The position numbers and the translations under genes are program-made. The notes under the pieces were generated by a model, which made no database searches, was not told where the DNA came from, and saw only the letters and a program-made list of their open reading frames with translations. Positions 37,234 through 46,303 of a stretch of 64,000 bases of DNA are shown piece after piece. Numbering within the stretch: the first letter of the stretch is position 1; each line of letters begins with the position of its first letter. Source of the stretch: Dehalococcoidia bacterium (GTDB lineage: Bacteria > Chloroflexota > Dehalococcoidia > UBA2979); contig JANQNP010000093.1 of the NCBI GenBank assembly GCA_028279505.1, forward strand, positions 1-64,000, written 5' to 3'.

Positions 37234-38673
37234 TCACCCGCGACTTCTCCTAGCAGCCGCTAGTTTGGTTCGCTTCTGAGCACGTCGAGCGGTCGGCTGC
37301 GCTGGCGGCGCGGAAGGCCGCCGCGGAGAGTTGTGGTCGAAGATGCGCGAGGGGTAACCCAGCCCTTCGAGGACACCGGGGTCGATGCGCCATGGTTCAC
37401 GGAGATCGCGGGCTTGAATGCCTGCGAGCTCTGGGAGGTGACGGCGGACGTAGGCGCCGCTCGGGTCGAAGCGTTGAGCCTGGCGGACTGGCGACAGGAT
37501 CCGGTTCGGGCGTGTGTCGGTCCCGGTGCCGGCCACCCACTGCCAGTTCCCCGTGTTGTTTGCGACGTCGCCGTCGATCAGCCAGCGCATGAAGTGCGCA
37601 GCGCCGAGCCGCCAGTCGATGCCGAGGTGCTTCGTGAGCACCGAGGCGACGAGCATGCGCAGGCGATTGGGGATCCAACCCTCGGTGTGCAACTGACGCA
37701 TCGCGGCATCGACGATCGGGTAGCCGGTTCGCCCGTCGCACCACGCGTCGAAATCCTCGCTCGCTCCGCTACTCGCGGTCGCGTCGCGCCAGGGAGCCGC
37801 CCTCGGGCGGAGGTCCGTCGAGGTGAGCTGCGGATGGTGATGAAGGAGCTGGTGGAAGTAGTCGCGCCAAGCGAGTGAGCGGATCATCGCCTCGTGGTGG
37901 GGTAGTCGGTCCTCAGAAGCGAGGGTGGCGGCGACCTCGAGAGGTGACACGCAGCCCAGGTGGAGCGCCGCGCCGAGACGCGAGGAGCGATCGTCCGCGA
38001 GATCCTCGTCGCGGTCTTCGTCCTGGGCGTTGCCCCTCGTGACGGCGGTTAGGTGGACACGTGCCTCGGTCTCGCCGCCACGTGGCAAGTGCGGCGAACG
38101 CGGGCCGGGGGTGACCTCCTCAGGGGTCGGGAGTGCGCCGGTCGCGATGCCCGTCGGGAACGGCATGTGCTCAGGCGCGGCCTCGGTTGGGCGTCGCCGC
38201 GCGGCCGCCCAGGAGCGAGCGAACGGAGTGAAGACCCGGTAGGACTTGCCGGTTTTCGTCAGGACGTCGCCAGGCGGGACGACAGTCACACCGGGGAATG
38301 CGCGCACCTCGATACCGGCGCCACCACTGGCCGTTCTCAGCGCTGACTCTCGACGACGGGCGAGCGGCGAGACGTCCGCACTGACGTTGATCGCTGTTGC
38401 GCCGACGGTGCGGGCGAGGGTGAGCGCCTCGGTTACCGGATCGCCCCGTGCGATGACGAGGTCGCCGCCGCGCGCCCGGAGTGAATTGCGCAGGTCCGCG
38501 AGCGCGTCCACCAGCAGCGCCGCTCGGTTCGGCGACGCGTTCGGCCCCGCCGTGATGCGCTTGTCGATGACGAAGAGCGGGACGACGGTTTCCGCGGTCC
38601 GACAGGCGTCGGCGAGGGCGGGGTGGTCATGGACGCGGAGGTCCCGGTTCAGCAGGACAATCGTGGCGGTCAT
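37234..38673 (-). CDS. phrB: cryptochrome/deoxyribodipyrimidine photolyase
   Basis: IVLLNRDLRVHDHPAL ... SLAWRDYFHQLLHHHP ... GRTGYPIVDAAMRQLHTEGWIPNRLRMLVASVLTKHLGIDWR ... NTGNWQWVAGTGTDTRPNRILSPVRQAQRFDPSGAYVRRHLPEL. Confidence 0.94.
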   Translation of the reverse strand: MTATIVLLNRDLRVHDHPALADACRTAETVVPLFVIDKRITAGPNASPNRAALLVDALADLRNSLRARGGDLVIARGDPVTEALTLARTVGATAINVSADVSPLARRRESALRTASGGAGIEVRAFPGVTVVPPGDVLTKTGKSYRVFTPFARSWAAARRRPTEAAPEHMPFPTGIATGALPTPEEVTPGPRSPHLPRGGETEARVHLTAVTRGNAQDEDRDEDLADDRSSRLGAALHLGCVSPLEVAATLASEDRLPHHEAMIRSLAWRDYFHQLLHHHPQLTSTDLRPRAAPWRDATASSGASEDFDAWCDGRTGYPIVDAAMRQLHTEGWIPNRLRMLVASVLTKHLGIDWRLGAAHFMRWLIDGDVANNTGNWQWVAGTGTDTRPNRILSPVRQAQRFDPSGAYVRRHLPELAGIQARDLREPWRIDPGVLEGLGYPSRIFDHNSPRRPSAPPAQPTARRAQKRTKLAAARRSRG

Positions 38674-38778
38674 GGTTAGCAACGTCCCGATGCCTGCTCC
38701 TGGGAGCCGGTGCTTCGCCGAGGAGGCTATCGCCGGTTGCCCGATCGAGTGGGGGAAGCTCACGCGCTAGACGGTCGA

Positions 38779-40347
38779 TCACGCAGCCTGGTCGGCGTTG
38801 CGAGGTAGGACCACCGTGAAGGTGCTGCCCTTGCCCTCGGTACTGCTGACGGTCACGGTGCCCCCATGGGCGCGCACTAGTCGGTGGACGATCGCGAGTC
38901 CGAGGCCAGCGCCGCCGGTCGTTCGGCTGCGTGAGGGATCGATGCGGTAGAAACGGTCGAAGAGGTGCGGGAGGTGCTCCGGGGCGATGCCGCGGCCGGT
39001 GTCACGAACCTCGAAACGGACGGCTTCGCCGCGAGTCTCAGAGCTTGTGCCCTCTGCACCGGCACCGACGCGAAGGACGACGGTGCCCCCAGCCGGCGTG
39101 TTGGTGAGAGCGTTATCCACGAGGTTGTGTGCGACCTGGGCGATGCGCTCGCGGTCGCCCATGAATTCGAAAGTTTCGGCGTCGGCTTCGAGAGCGATCG
39201 AGATGCCCGCAGCCTCGGCGCGTGGCTGCACGGAGCGGACGACGCCGTCGAGCGTAGTGACGAGATCGACCGGGGTCCGATGCAACGGAAGCTGGCCCGC
39301 CTCGGCCTGGGCAAGTTCGTTGAGGTCGGTGACGAGTCGAGCGAGCAGTAGCGCATCGTCGCGCATGGAGCCGAGGGTCGCCTCGTCAGGCTCGAGGAGG
39401 CTGTCGGCGACGGCGTCGAGCTGACCGACGAGGTTCTGAATCGGCGTACGTAGTTCGTGTGCGACGTCGCTGACCAGGCTCTGGCGTAGCTCCTCCTGGC
39501 GCTCCATGGTGTCGGCCATCGAGTTGAAAGCAGCGGCGAGCTCGCCGACCTCCCCCTTGCCGCTGGTTGTCACGCGTTGCGTGAGGTCGCCGTCCTCGAG
39601 GCGTCGGGCAGCACCGGTCAGTTCAAGGACCGGCCGGGTGACGGTACGCGAGGCGACGAAGCTGACGCCGACGGTCATGCCGATCGCGGTCAATGCCGTG
39701 ACCAGCAAGTTGCGGTTCACATCGCTGAGCAGGGAGGAGCCGTCATCCGTCAGGGTGGCGGCGAGACGGTCATCGAGGCCGATGTAGACTGCGCCGCGGT
39801 CATCGACGGCGAGTTCCCAGGGGGGTGGTCCTTCGGACGGGATGCTGCCCTCGAGGGTGACGAATTCGCCGCTCGTCATTGCTACGTCGGTGGGTGAGCC
39901 CACGAACTCGTAGACCACGACCGGAGGGGCGTCGAGTACGAAGGTGCTGAAGCGGTCGCGCAGGTCCCCGGCGGTCAGGGTTGCGGTGAGCACGCTGTCG
40001 CCGTCGCTGGTCATCGCTGTATCAGGGGCTATCACGACGTCTACCGGCGTCGTGAAATCGGCGGGGTCATCCAACGGTCCGACGAAGGTGGCCGACGAGC
40101 TCGCCGTGCCGATCGGGACCGCGGAGAGGACGGTGCCAGCGATCGTCTGCGCGTTCTGCGCGTTCACGTCGAACCGACGGTCGACGCTCTGCTGCGCGGC
40201 TCGAGCCGATAGGATCGTGACGGCCACGATGCCGGCGACCGCTATTGCCGAGGTGAGCAGGAGGACACGGGTGCCGAGGCTCGATGGCCACCAACCGCCG
40301 CGCCATGCCGTCGAGCGTCGCGTTTCGTCCGATCTAGGCAGAGCCAT
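38779..40347 (-). CDS. HAMP-containing sensor histidine kinase
   Basis: SDVAHELRTPIQNLVGQLDAVADSLL, VDNALTNTPAGG, GGAGLGLAIVHRLVRAHGG. Confidence 0.92.
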   Translation of the reverse strand: MALPRSDETRRSTAWRGGWWPSSLGTRVLLLTSAIAVAGIVAVTILSARAAQQSVDRRFDVNAQNAQTIAGTVLSAVPIGTASSSATFVGPLDDPADFTTPVDVVIAPDTAMTSDGDSVLTATLTAGDLRDRFSTFVLDAPPVVVYEFVGSPTDVAMTSGEFVTLEGSIPSEGPPPWELAVDDRGAVYIGLDDRLAATLTDDGSSLLSDVNRNLLVTALTAIGMTVGVSFVASRTVTRPVLELTGAARRLEDGDLTQRVTTSGKGEVGELAAAFNSMADTMERQEELRQSLVSDVAHELRTPIQNLVGQLDAVADSLLEPDEATLGSMRDDALLLARLVTDLNELAQAEAGQLPLHRTPVDLVTTLDGVVRSVQPRAEAAGISIALEADAETFEFMGDRERIAQVAHNLVDNALTNTPAGGTVVLRVGAGAEGTSSETRGEAVRFEVRDTGRGIAPEHLPHLFDRFYRIDPSRSRTTGGAGLGLAIVHRLVRAHGGTVTVSSTEGKGSTFTVVLPRNADQAA

Positions 40348-41035
40348 CGGGGCCTCCCGTGGCGCGGTAGCCCACGCCGTAGACGGTCTGGATGTAGCGG
40401 AAGTTCGCGGGGTCGGGCTCGACCTTTCGGCGGAGGTTCGCGATGTGCGCGTCGATGGTGCGATCGAGGCCGTCGTACTCGTAGCCGAACGCTTCCTGCA
40501 TGAGCTGATGGCGCGAGAAGGCGCGGCCCGGTGAGCGGGCGAGGGTCTCGAGGAGGCGGAACTCCCGGGGCGTCAGTGCGATCGGTGCGCCGTCGAGGCG
40601 GGCCTCATGGGCGCGGGTGTCGACCTCGAGGTTGTCGATGCGCAGGAGCGGGTCACCTTCCGAGCCGCGCGCGGCGGTGCGACGGAGGACCGCCTGAACG
40701 CGGGCAACGAGCTCACGCGGGCGGAACGGCTTGGTGATGTAGTCATCGGCCCCCGAACTGAGACCGAGGAGTGTGTCGGCCTCAGTGCCACGGGCTGTGA
40801 CCATGATGATGGGCACCTCGGAGCGTTCGCGGACGGCGCGGCAGACGTCGATGCCGTCGATGACCGGCAACATGATGTCAAGCACGATCAGGTCCGGTTC
40901 GGTGGCGAAGGCGGCGTCGATGCCGGCCTGTCCGTCTACCTCGACCTGGACGGCGTAGCGCTCGCGTTCGAGGTAGAGCCGGAGAAGGTCCGCCGTCTTC
41001 GGGTCGTTTTCAACGACGAGGATGTGTTCGCTCAC
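40334..41035 (-). CDS. OmpR/PhoB-type response regulator
   Basis: EHILVVENDPKTADLLRLYLERE, LIVLDIMLPVIDGIDVCR, winged helix LDGAPIALTPREFRLLETLARSPGRAFSRHQLMQ. Confidence 0.93.
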   Translation of the reverse strand: MSEHILVVENDPKTADLLRLYLERERYAVQVEVDGQAGIDAAFATEPDLIVLDIMLPVIDGIDVCRAVRERSEVPIIMVTARGTEADTLLGLSSGADDYITKPFRPRELVARVQAVLRRTAARGSEGDPLLRIDNLEVDTRAHEARLDGAPIALTPREFRLLETLARSPGRAFSRHQLMQEAFGYEYDGLDRTIDAHIANLRRKVEPDPANFRYIQTVYGVGYRATGGPDGSA

Positions 41036-41221
41036 GGGCTCCGGACCATCGCGCGCAGAGGTGCGATCTCACTGTAGGTAGCGGCGCGCGGTCGTTGATG
41101 AAGAAGCTGTGAAGGGGTTCGGTTCGGACCTTCACAACACCTGAGCCTGATCTGCACCGCTGCGCGCCCCGGCGGGGCTTCGCTGGTTGGAGTGAATGAC
41201 TTCAGTCAGCGGAGGAAGCCT

Positions 41222-42271
41222 GTGCGCGTGCGATGGCTCGTGGTGGCGACTGTCGGATTGCTCACCCTCATAGCGGCCTGCAGCGATGACGATGACTCGT
41301 CGCCGGGTGCGACAGCGAACGACGAGGCGACCTCGACGGCGACGCCGGATCCTGACGAGCGGCCGCAGACGATCGCGGAAGCGTTCGCGGCACGGAACGC
41401 CGTGATGGCTGAGAACCAACTCGCCCTCGAGGCGGCGATCCAGAGCTGCATGGCGGAGCAGGGTTTCGAGTACACGCCGAGCGCCGACGGCGGCGATGTC
41501 TTCGTTGGCGAGTTCGACGATGGCGACTTCACGGAGCGGTTCGGCTATGGCGTCAGCACGCTGGCCGGCGGTGCGATCGGCGAATTCGGGCTGGGCGCCG
41601 GAGCGGTTGAGGATCCCAACCAGTCTTACGTCCAGTCATTGACTGATTCGCAGCGCAGCGCCTACTACGAGGCGCTCTATGGCGCGCTGCCGGACGGCAC
41701 GACCTCGAGCGGCACGACGTTCTCGGGTGGTGTTGGGGACGCATCGGGAGGTGACGGTAGCTCCTTCGTGTTCGGGCGCAGCGGCGGATGCACCGCTGCG
41801 GCCAACCTCGAGGTCTACGGCGAGGAGCAGCCACTGTCGTTCACTCCGGATCTGTTCGAACAGATGCAGGAGATCTCCGCGCAGGTGGAGGCCGACACGC
41901 GCGTGCTCGAGGCGTGGGGATCGTGGGCGAGCTGCATGGCGGACGCCGGTTACCCGTACTCCGACGACGAAGAGATCATCCGCGACCTGGGTGCCCGGTT
42001 CGAGGCGATCACCGGGCAGCGGTCTCCGCGCTCCGGCGGGGGGTTCACCGTCTTCGGCGAGGCGTTTGGCCAGCAGGAGCCCGACTACGACGTCGCCGCG
42101 TTGGAAGCGCTACAGGACGAGGAACGAGAGATCGCTGCCGTGGGTGCGCGGTGCCGCGAAGACCATGTCAGCGACGTTGAGACGGACGTGCGTGAGGCGA
42201 TCGAGCGCACGTTCCTGGCCGACAACCCGGAGATTCTCGACCAACTGCTGGGCCCGGCCAGTGGCAGCTAG
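41222..42271 (+). CDS. secreted lipoprotein, hypothetical
   Basis: Signal VRVRWLVVATVGLLTLIAAC (lipobox) after GGAGGAA; paired-Cys segments (IQSCMAEQGFEY, ASCMADAGYPY). Confidence 0.75.
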   Translation: MRVRWLVVATVGLLTLIAACSDDDDSSPGATANDEATSTATPDPDERPQTIAEAFAARNAVMAENQLALEAAIQSCMAEQGFEYTPSADGGDVFVGEFDDGDFTERFGYGVSTLAGGAIGEFGLGAGAVEDPNQSYVQSLTDSQRSAYYEALYGALPDGTTSSGTTFSGGVGDASGGDGSSFVFGRSGGCTAAANLEVYGEEQPLSFTPDLFEQMQEISAQVEADTRVLEAWGSWASCMADAGYPYSDDEEIIRDLGARFEAITGQRSPRSGGGFTVFGEAFGQQEPDYDVAALEALQDEEREIAAVGARCREDHVSDVETDVREAIERTFLADNPEILDQLLGPASGS

Positions 42272-44144
42272 TGAGGGTGTTGAGGAACGAGCGACTCCGT
42301 CGGCAACCTCGGATCTGGATCTCGCGAGAGGAGCGGCGACGCGCCGGTACCGAACGGTCGGGCTGATTCTGCTCAGCGTCGTGGCCGCAGCGGGTGTCGG
42401 ATGGTTCGCCGGATCTCAGCTCAGCACTCCGGAGCAGATCGCGGCGGATTCCGCACTTCCGCCGGCCTCGAATGTGACCGCAGCCGTCGAACGTCGCACG
42501 CTCGCGGAGTCGCTGATCACGCGCGGCGATGCGCGGTTCGACGACCCGATCGACGTTGTGTTCCCGGCGGGTGCAACCGGGGGTGGTGACATCGTGACTG
42601 ACGCGCCCGTGCGCGGGGCGTCGATCGAGGACGGAGACGCGATGTTTGAGCTGTCGGGCTCGCCGGTGTTGGCGCTCGAGGGCGAGTCGCCGATGTACCG
42701 CGACCTCGGGCCGGGCGATCGTGGGCGCGACGTGATGCAGCTCGAGGCGGGGCTCGAGCGGTTGGGGTACGAGCCGGGCGCGGTCGATGGCGTCTACGAC
42801 GCGGACACCTCTGCTGCGGTGCGACGCTGGCATGCAGCATTGGGCTACACGGCTGCGGGGCCGTCCGAAGAGGCAGAGCGAGAGATCGAGGTCGCGCGGG
42901 ACGCCGTCGAGTCGGCGGAACGGTCACTACGGGACGCCGAGCGATCGGTCGAGGAAGCGCGGGAGGCGCCCTCGCTCCTCGCGCTGCTTGAGCAGGAGGC
43001 CGCGGTTGACGACGCGCGGCAGCGCGCCGCTGAGGCGGAGGCGCAGGCGGCGGATGGGCTCGCGGCCGCCGAGTTCGAGGTGACTCGGGACGGTGCCGCG
43101 CTGGAGATGGCAGAGGAGATCAGTCGTCGCTTCGTCGATGGCCAGGGTCCGCCCTCGTTGCGGGCTCTCGTCGAGGACAGATCGGATACGGCCGTGCTGG
43201 CGGCGGCGAAGACGCCGTCGCCCGAGGCGAACGCGCGGGTCGAAGGCCTCGAGTGGGTCCTCGCCCAGGTAGTCGACGCGGAAGCGGCCTTCGACGTGGC
43301 CGATCCCGACGAACGCTGGGATGCCGCTCGGGTCGATCTCGCGGACGTCGAGCGGCGTGCGCGCGATGCGTACGAATCGAGCGAGCTGGCGCTAGAGCGC
43401 GCCCGGGTTGACAGCGCACAGGCGGTCGCCGACGCGCGCGAGGCCGTGACGCTTGCGGATCTGCGGCTGATCGCGCTGAAGAACCCGAGCCCCTCCGAGG
43501 GATTGCGCAATGCCGTCGCCGACGCCGAGGTGCGCCTCGCCGAGGCGCAGGGTGACCTCGCGACGCTGCTGCGCGAGCACGACACCGGGGTGCGGGCCGC
43601 GCACCTCGTGTTCTTTGACTCACTGCCGGTCCAGGTGAACAGCGTCTCGATCAAGGATGGCGACGTGCCGTCCGGGACGCTGATGACCGTCAGCGGGACG
43701 CAGCTGGTGATCGAAACGTCGTTGCCGCTGACCCTCGCCGAGGTCGTGCAGACGGGTGCGCGTGCCTCCGTGGACTCGGCGAGCCTCGGGATCGAGGTGG
43801 GTGGCGAGGTGTCGTTCGTTGCGGAGGAGCCCGGGACCAACGGGCTGAGCGCGCAGCAGGTGTACGCGGAGATCGTGCCGGACGAGCAGCCACCGGGGTT
43901 GCTGGACGCCTCGGTCCGCGTTGTGATCCCGCTTGCGGAGACAGACGGTGAGGTGCTGGCAGTCCCGGTGGCCGCGCTGTTCACCGTCGCCGACGGGAGC
44001 ACGCGGGTGCGGGTCGAACGCGCGGGTGGGGTGATCGAAGCCCTCGAAGTAGTGGTGGGGCTCCGCGCGGACGGCTTCGCCGAGGTCACGCCGGTGGACG
44101 GCGCGTTGACCGAGGGCAACCGGGTCGTCGTGGGTGCAGAGTGA
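42261..44144 (+). CDS. peptidoglycan-binding-domain efflux periplasmic adaptor (HlyD/MacA-like) with long coiled coil
   Basis: GDRGRDVMQLEAGLERLGYEPGAVDGVYDADTSAAVRRWHAALG (PG-binding), long coiled coil, C-terminal VPVAALFTVADGSTRVRVERAGG; GTG 42261 in frame and overlaps the preceding stop. Confidence 0.85.
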   Translation: MAASEGVEERATPSATSDLDLARGAATRRYRTVGLILLSVVAAAGVGWFAGSQLSTPEQIAADSALPPASNVTAAVERRTLAESLITRGDARFDDPIDVVFPAGATGGGDIVTDAPVRGASIEDGDAMFELSGSPVLALEGESPMYRDLGPGDRGRDVMQLEAGLERLGYEPGAVDGVYDADTSAAVRRWHAALGYTAAGPSEEAEREIEVARDAVESAERSLRDAERSVEEAREAPSLLALLEQEAAVDDARQRAAEAEAQAADGLAAAEFEVTRDGAALEMAEEISRRFVDGQGPPSLRALVEDRSDTAVLAAAKTPSPEANARVEGLEWVLAQVVDAEAAFDVADPDERWDAARVDLADVERRARDAYESSELALERARVDSAQAVADAREAVTLADLRLIALKNPSPSEGLRNAVADAEVRLAEAQGDLATLLREHDTGVRAAHLVFFDSLPVQVNSVSIKDGDVPSGTLMTVSGTQLVIETSLPLTLAEVVQTGARASVDSASLGIEVGGEVSFVAEEPGTNGLSAQQVYAEIVPDEQPPGLLDASVRVVIPLAETDGEVLAVPVAALFTVADGSTRVRVERAGGVIEALEVVVGLRADGFAEVTPVDGALTEGNRVVVGAE

Positions 44145-44860
44145 TCTCTGGCGTCTCCGGTGCTCGGGATTCGCTCGTGCTCCTCGAAGGCGTGTCACGC
44201 ACGTTCGAGACCGAGCCGCCCGTGCGGGCGCTGCGGCAGGTTGATCTGACGGTCGATGAGGGCGACTACGCGGCGATCGAAGGCCGTTCCGGGTCGGGCA
44301 AGTCGACGTTGTTGAACATCCTCGGGCTGCTCGATGCGCCGACGGAGGGGCGGTACTGGCTCGACCGCGCGGACGTGCTCGCGCAGTCAGACAGCGAGCG
44401 GGCAGCGACGCGGGCTCGACGGATCGGCTTCGTCTTCCAATCGTTCCACCTGATGCCGCATCGCAACGTGCTGGAGAACGTGATGCTCGCGGGTGTGTAC
44501 AGCCGGATGCCGCGCGGCGAGCGGATCGAGCGAGCCGAGTCGGTCCTGCAGCGAGTCGGGATGACGCACCGCGCGTCGTTCGTGCCGACGCAGCTTTCGG
44601 GCGGGGAACGTCAACGGGTTGCGATCGCAAGGGCTCTGCTGACCCATCCGCGGCTACTCCTGTGCGACGAGCCGACCGGCAATCTCGACTCGCGGAACAC
44701 CGCGACGATCCTCGATCTGTTCGATGAGCTGGCGGCGGACGGGCTGACGCTGATCGTCATCACCCACGACGAGTTGGTGAGCCGGCGCGCGCGGCGACGA
44801 CTAGTGATGGTCGATGGAATGCTCTCTGAGCAGCCGCGCCGGCTGGATGAACCGGCGTGA
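44141..44860 (+). CDS. MacB-like ABC transporter ATP-binding protein
   Basis: IEGRSGSGKSTLLNILGLLDAPTEGRYWLDR, LSGGERQRVAIARALLTHPRLLLCDEPTGNLDS. Confidence 0.93.
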   Translation: MISGVSGARDSLVLLEGVSRTFETEPPVRALRQVDLTVDEGDYAAIEGRSGSGKSTLLNILGLLDAPTEGRYWLDRADVLAQSDSERAATRARRIGFVFQSFHLMPHRNVLENVMLAGVYSRMPRGERIERAESVLQRVGMTHRASFVPTQLSGGERQRVAIARALLTHPRLLLCDEPTGNLDSRNTATILDLFDELAADGLTLIVITHDELVSRRARRRLVMVDGMLSEQPRRLDEPA

Positions 44861-46110
44861 GAGCTCCACTCCGAAGGGTTCGCCGACCTCCGATGCCGGC
44901 GCTGCGCGCGGTCGGTGTGCGCGACCTCCTGGACGAGGCGCTGGCAAGTGTGCTGGCGCGGCCATCGAGGTCGGCGCTCACCGTGCTGGGCACGGTCCTC
45001 GGGATATGCGCGCTCGTAGCGACGCTTGGAGTCTCGACGACCGCGGGGCACCAGATCGTCGGTCGTTTGGATGAGTTGCAGGCGACCGAGGTGGTGGCCG
45101 AACCGGCCGGCGGGTCGGGCTTCGGCGCGCCGCCCGTCAGCGAGCTGCCCTGGGACATTGAGGATCGGTTGGAGCGACTGAACGGGGTCGTCGCGGCCGG
45201 TGGCTACGCCAACGTCGACGTTGGCGACCGCCTCGTTAGCTCGTTTCTGATCGAGCGATTAACGCGGGACTTGAGTTTCCGGCTGCGCGTGGTGGCGGCG
45301 ACGCCGGGGTTGTTCGAGGCTACGCGGAGCACGCTGTCGTCTGGGCGGACCTGGGATGCCGGTTTCTCCGAGCGCGAGGACCGGGTTGCGGTCCTCGGAC
45401 GGGCGGCCGCGGAGCGGCTGGGGATCACAGACGTAGCGCACGCGCCGGCGATCTTCGTCGGCGACGAGCCGTTCGTGGTGATCGGGATCCTCGACGAGCT
45501 CGCGCGCGAGGGGGACCTGGCGGCGGCGGTGTTGATCCCCGAGGGCACGGCACGGGGATTGTTCGACCTCGGAGCCCCGTCGCGGCTAATCGTGGATACG
45601 GAGCTGGGTGCTGCACCCACTATTGCTGCGCAGGCGCCTCTCGCGCTGATCCCCAACGACCCCGACCAGGTGCGGGTCACGCTCGCGCAAGCACCGCGTG
45701 GGGTGCAGGCGGGGATCGAGTCCGACGTGCAGGCGCTGTTTGTGACGCTTGGCCTCGTGGCGTTGCTCGTCGGCGGGATCGGGATCGCCAACACGACGCT
45801 CGTCAGCGTCCTCGAGCGTGTGGGCGAGATCGGATTGCGTCGTGCCCTGGGGGCTGGCCGCAGCGAGATCGCGCTTCACTTCCTCGCGGAGAGCACCTTG
45901 CTCGGGTTCGTGGGGGGGATTCTGGGCGCCAGCGGCGGCGTGATCGTCGTGGTGGGGTTCGCGGCGTCGCGCGACTGGGTGCCGGTCCTCGATCCGTGGC
46001 TTGCGCCAACGGCGGCGGTCGGGGGCGCCGCGATGGGCCTCGTGGCAGGGCTGTACCCGGCGCTGCGGGCGGCCTCGTTGGAGGCGGCGGAAGCTCTTCG
46101 GTCGGGTTAG
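44857..46110 (+). CDS. MacB/FtsX-type ABC transporter permease
   Basis: RSALTVLGTVLGICALVATLGVSTTAGHQI ... LLVGGIGIANTTLVSVLERVGEIGLRRALGAGRSEIALHFLAES. Confidence 0.9.
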   Translation: MRAPLRRVRRPPMPALRAVGVRDLLDEALASVLARPSRSALTVLGTVLGICALVATLGVSTTAGHQIVGRLDELQATEVVAEPAGGSGFGAPPVSELPWDIEDRLERLNGVVAAGGYANVDVGDRLVSSFLIERLTRDLSFRLRVVAATPGLFEATRSTLSSGRTWDAGFSEREDRVAVLGRAAAERLGITDVAHAPAIFVGDEPFVVIGILDELAREGDLAAAVLIPEGTARGLFDLGAPSRLIVDTELGAAPTIAAQAPLALIPNDPDQVRVTLAQAPRGVQAGIESDVQALFVTLGLVALLVGGIGIANTTLVSVLERVGEIGLRRALGAGRSEIALHFLAESTLLGFVGGILGASGGVIVVVGFAASRDWVPVLDPWLAPTAAVGGAAMGLVAGLYPALRAASLEAAEALRSG

Positions 46111-46204
46111 GGCTCTGGCGGTTTGGTCGGGCGACGTCCGGAGCGCCGGGATTCGAGTGAGCTAGGGTGCCCGCCTCGCCTGAGCAGTGTCGCGGTGGCG
46201 GCCT

Positions 46205-46237
46205 GTTGATTAGCGATCGACTGCTCGCGAGCCTCGA
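46205..46237 (+). repeat. 33-nt bipartite motif copy 1: GTTGATTAGCGATCG-N10-AGCCTCGA
   Basis: gttgattagcgatcg-actgctcgcg-agcctcga; 23 fixed positions identical to copies at 57951 and 62222. Confidence 0.9.
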
Positions 46238-46303
46238 TGTTGACGAAGCGCGGTCGGAGTGCCGTCGCGTGCTTCGAGACAGTGATGCGCGCCGACGGCG
46301 CAG

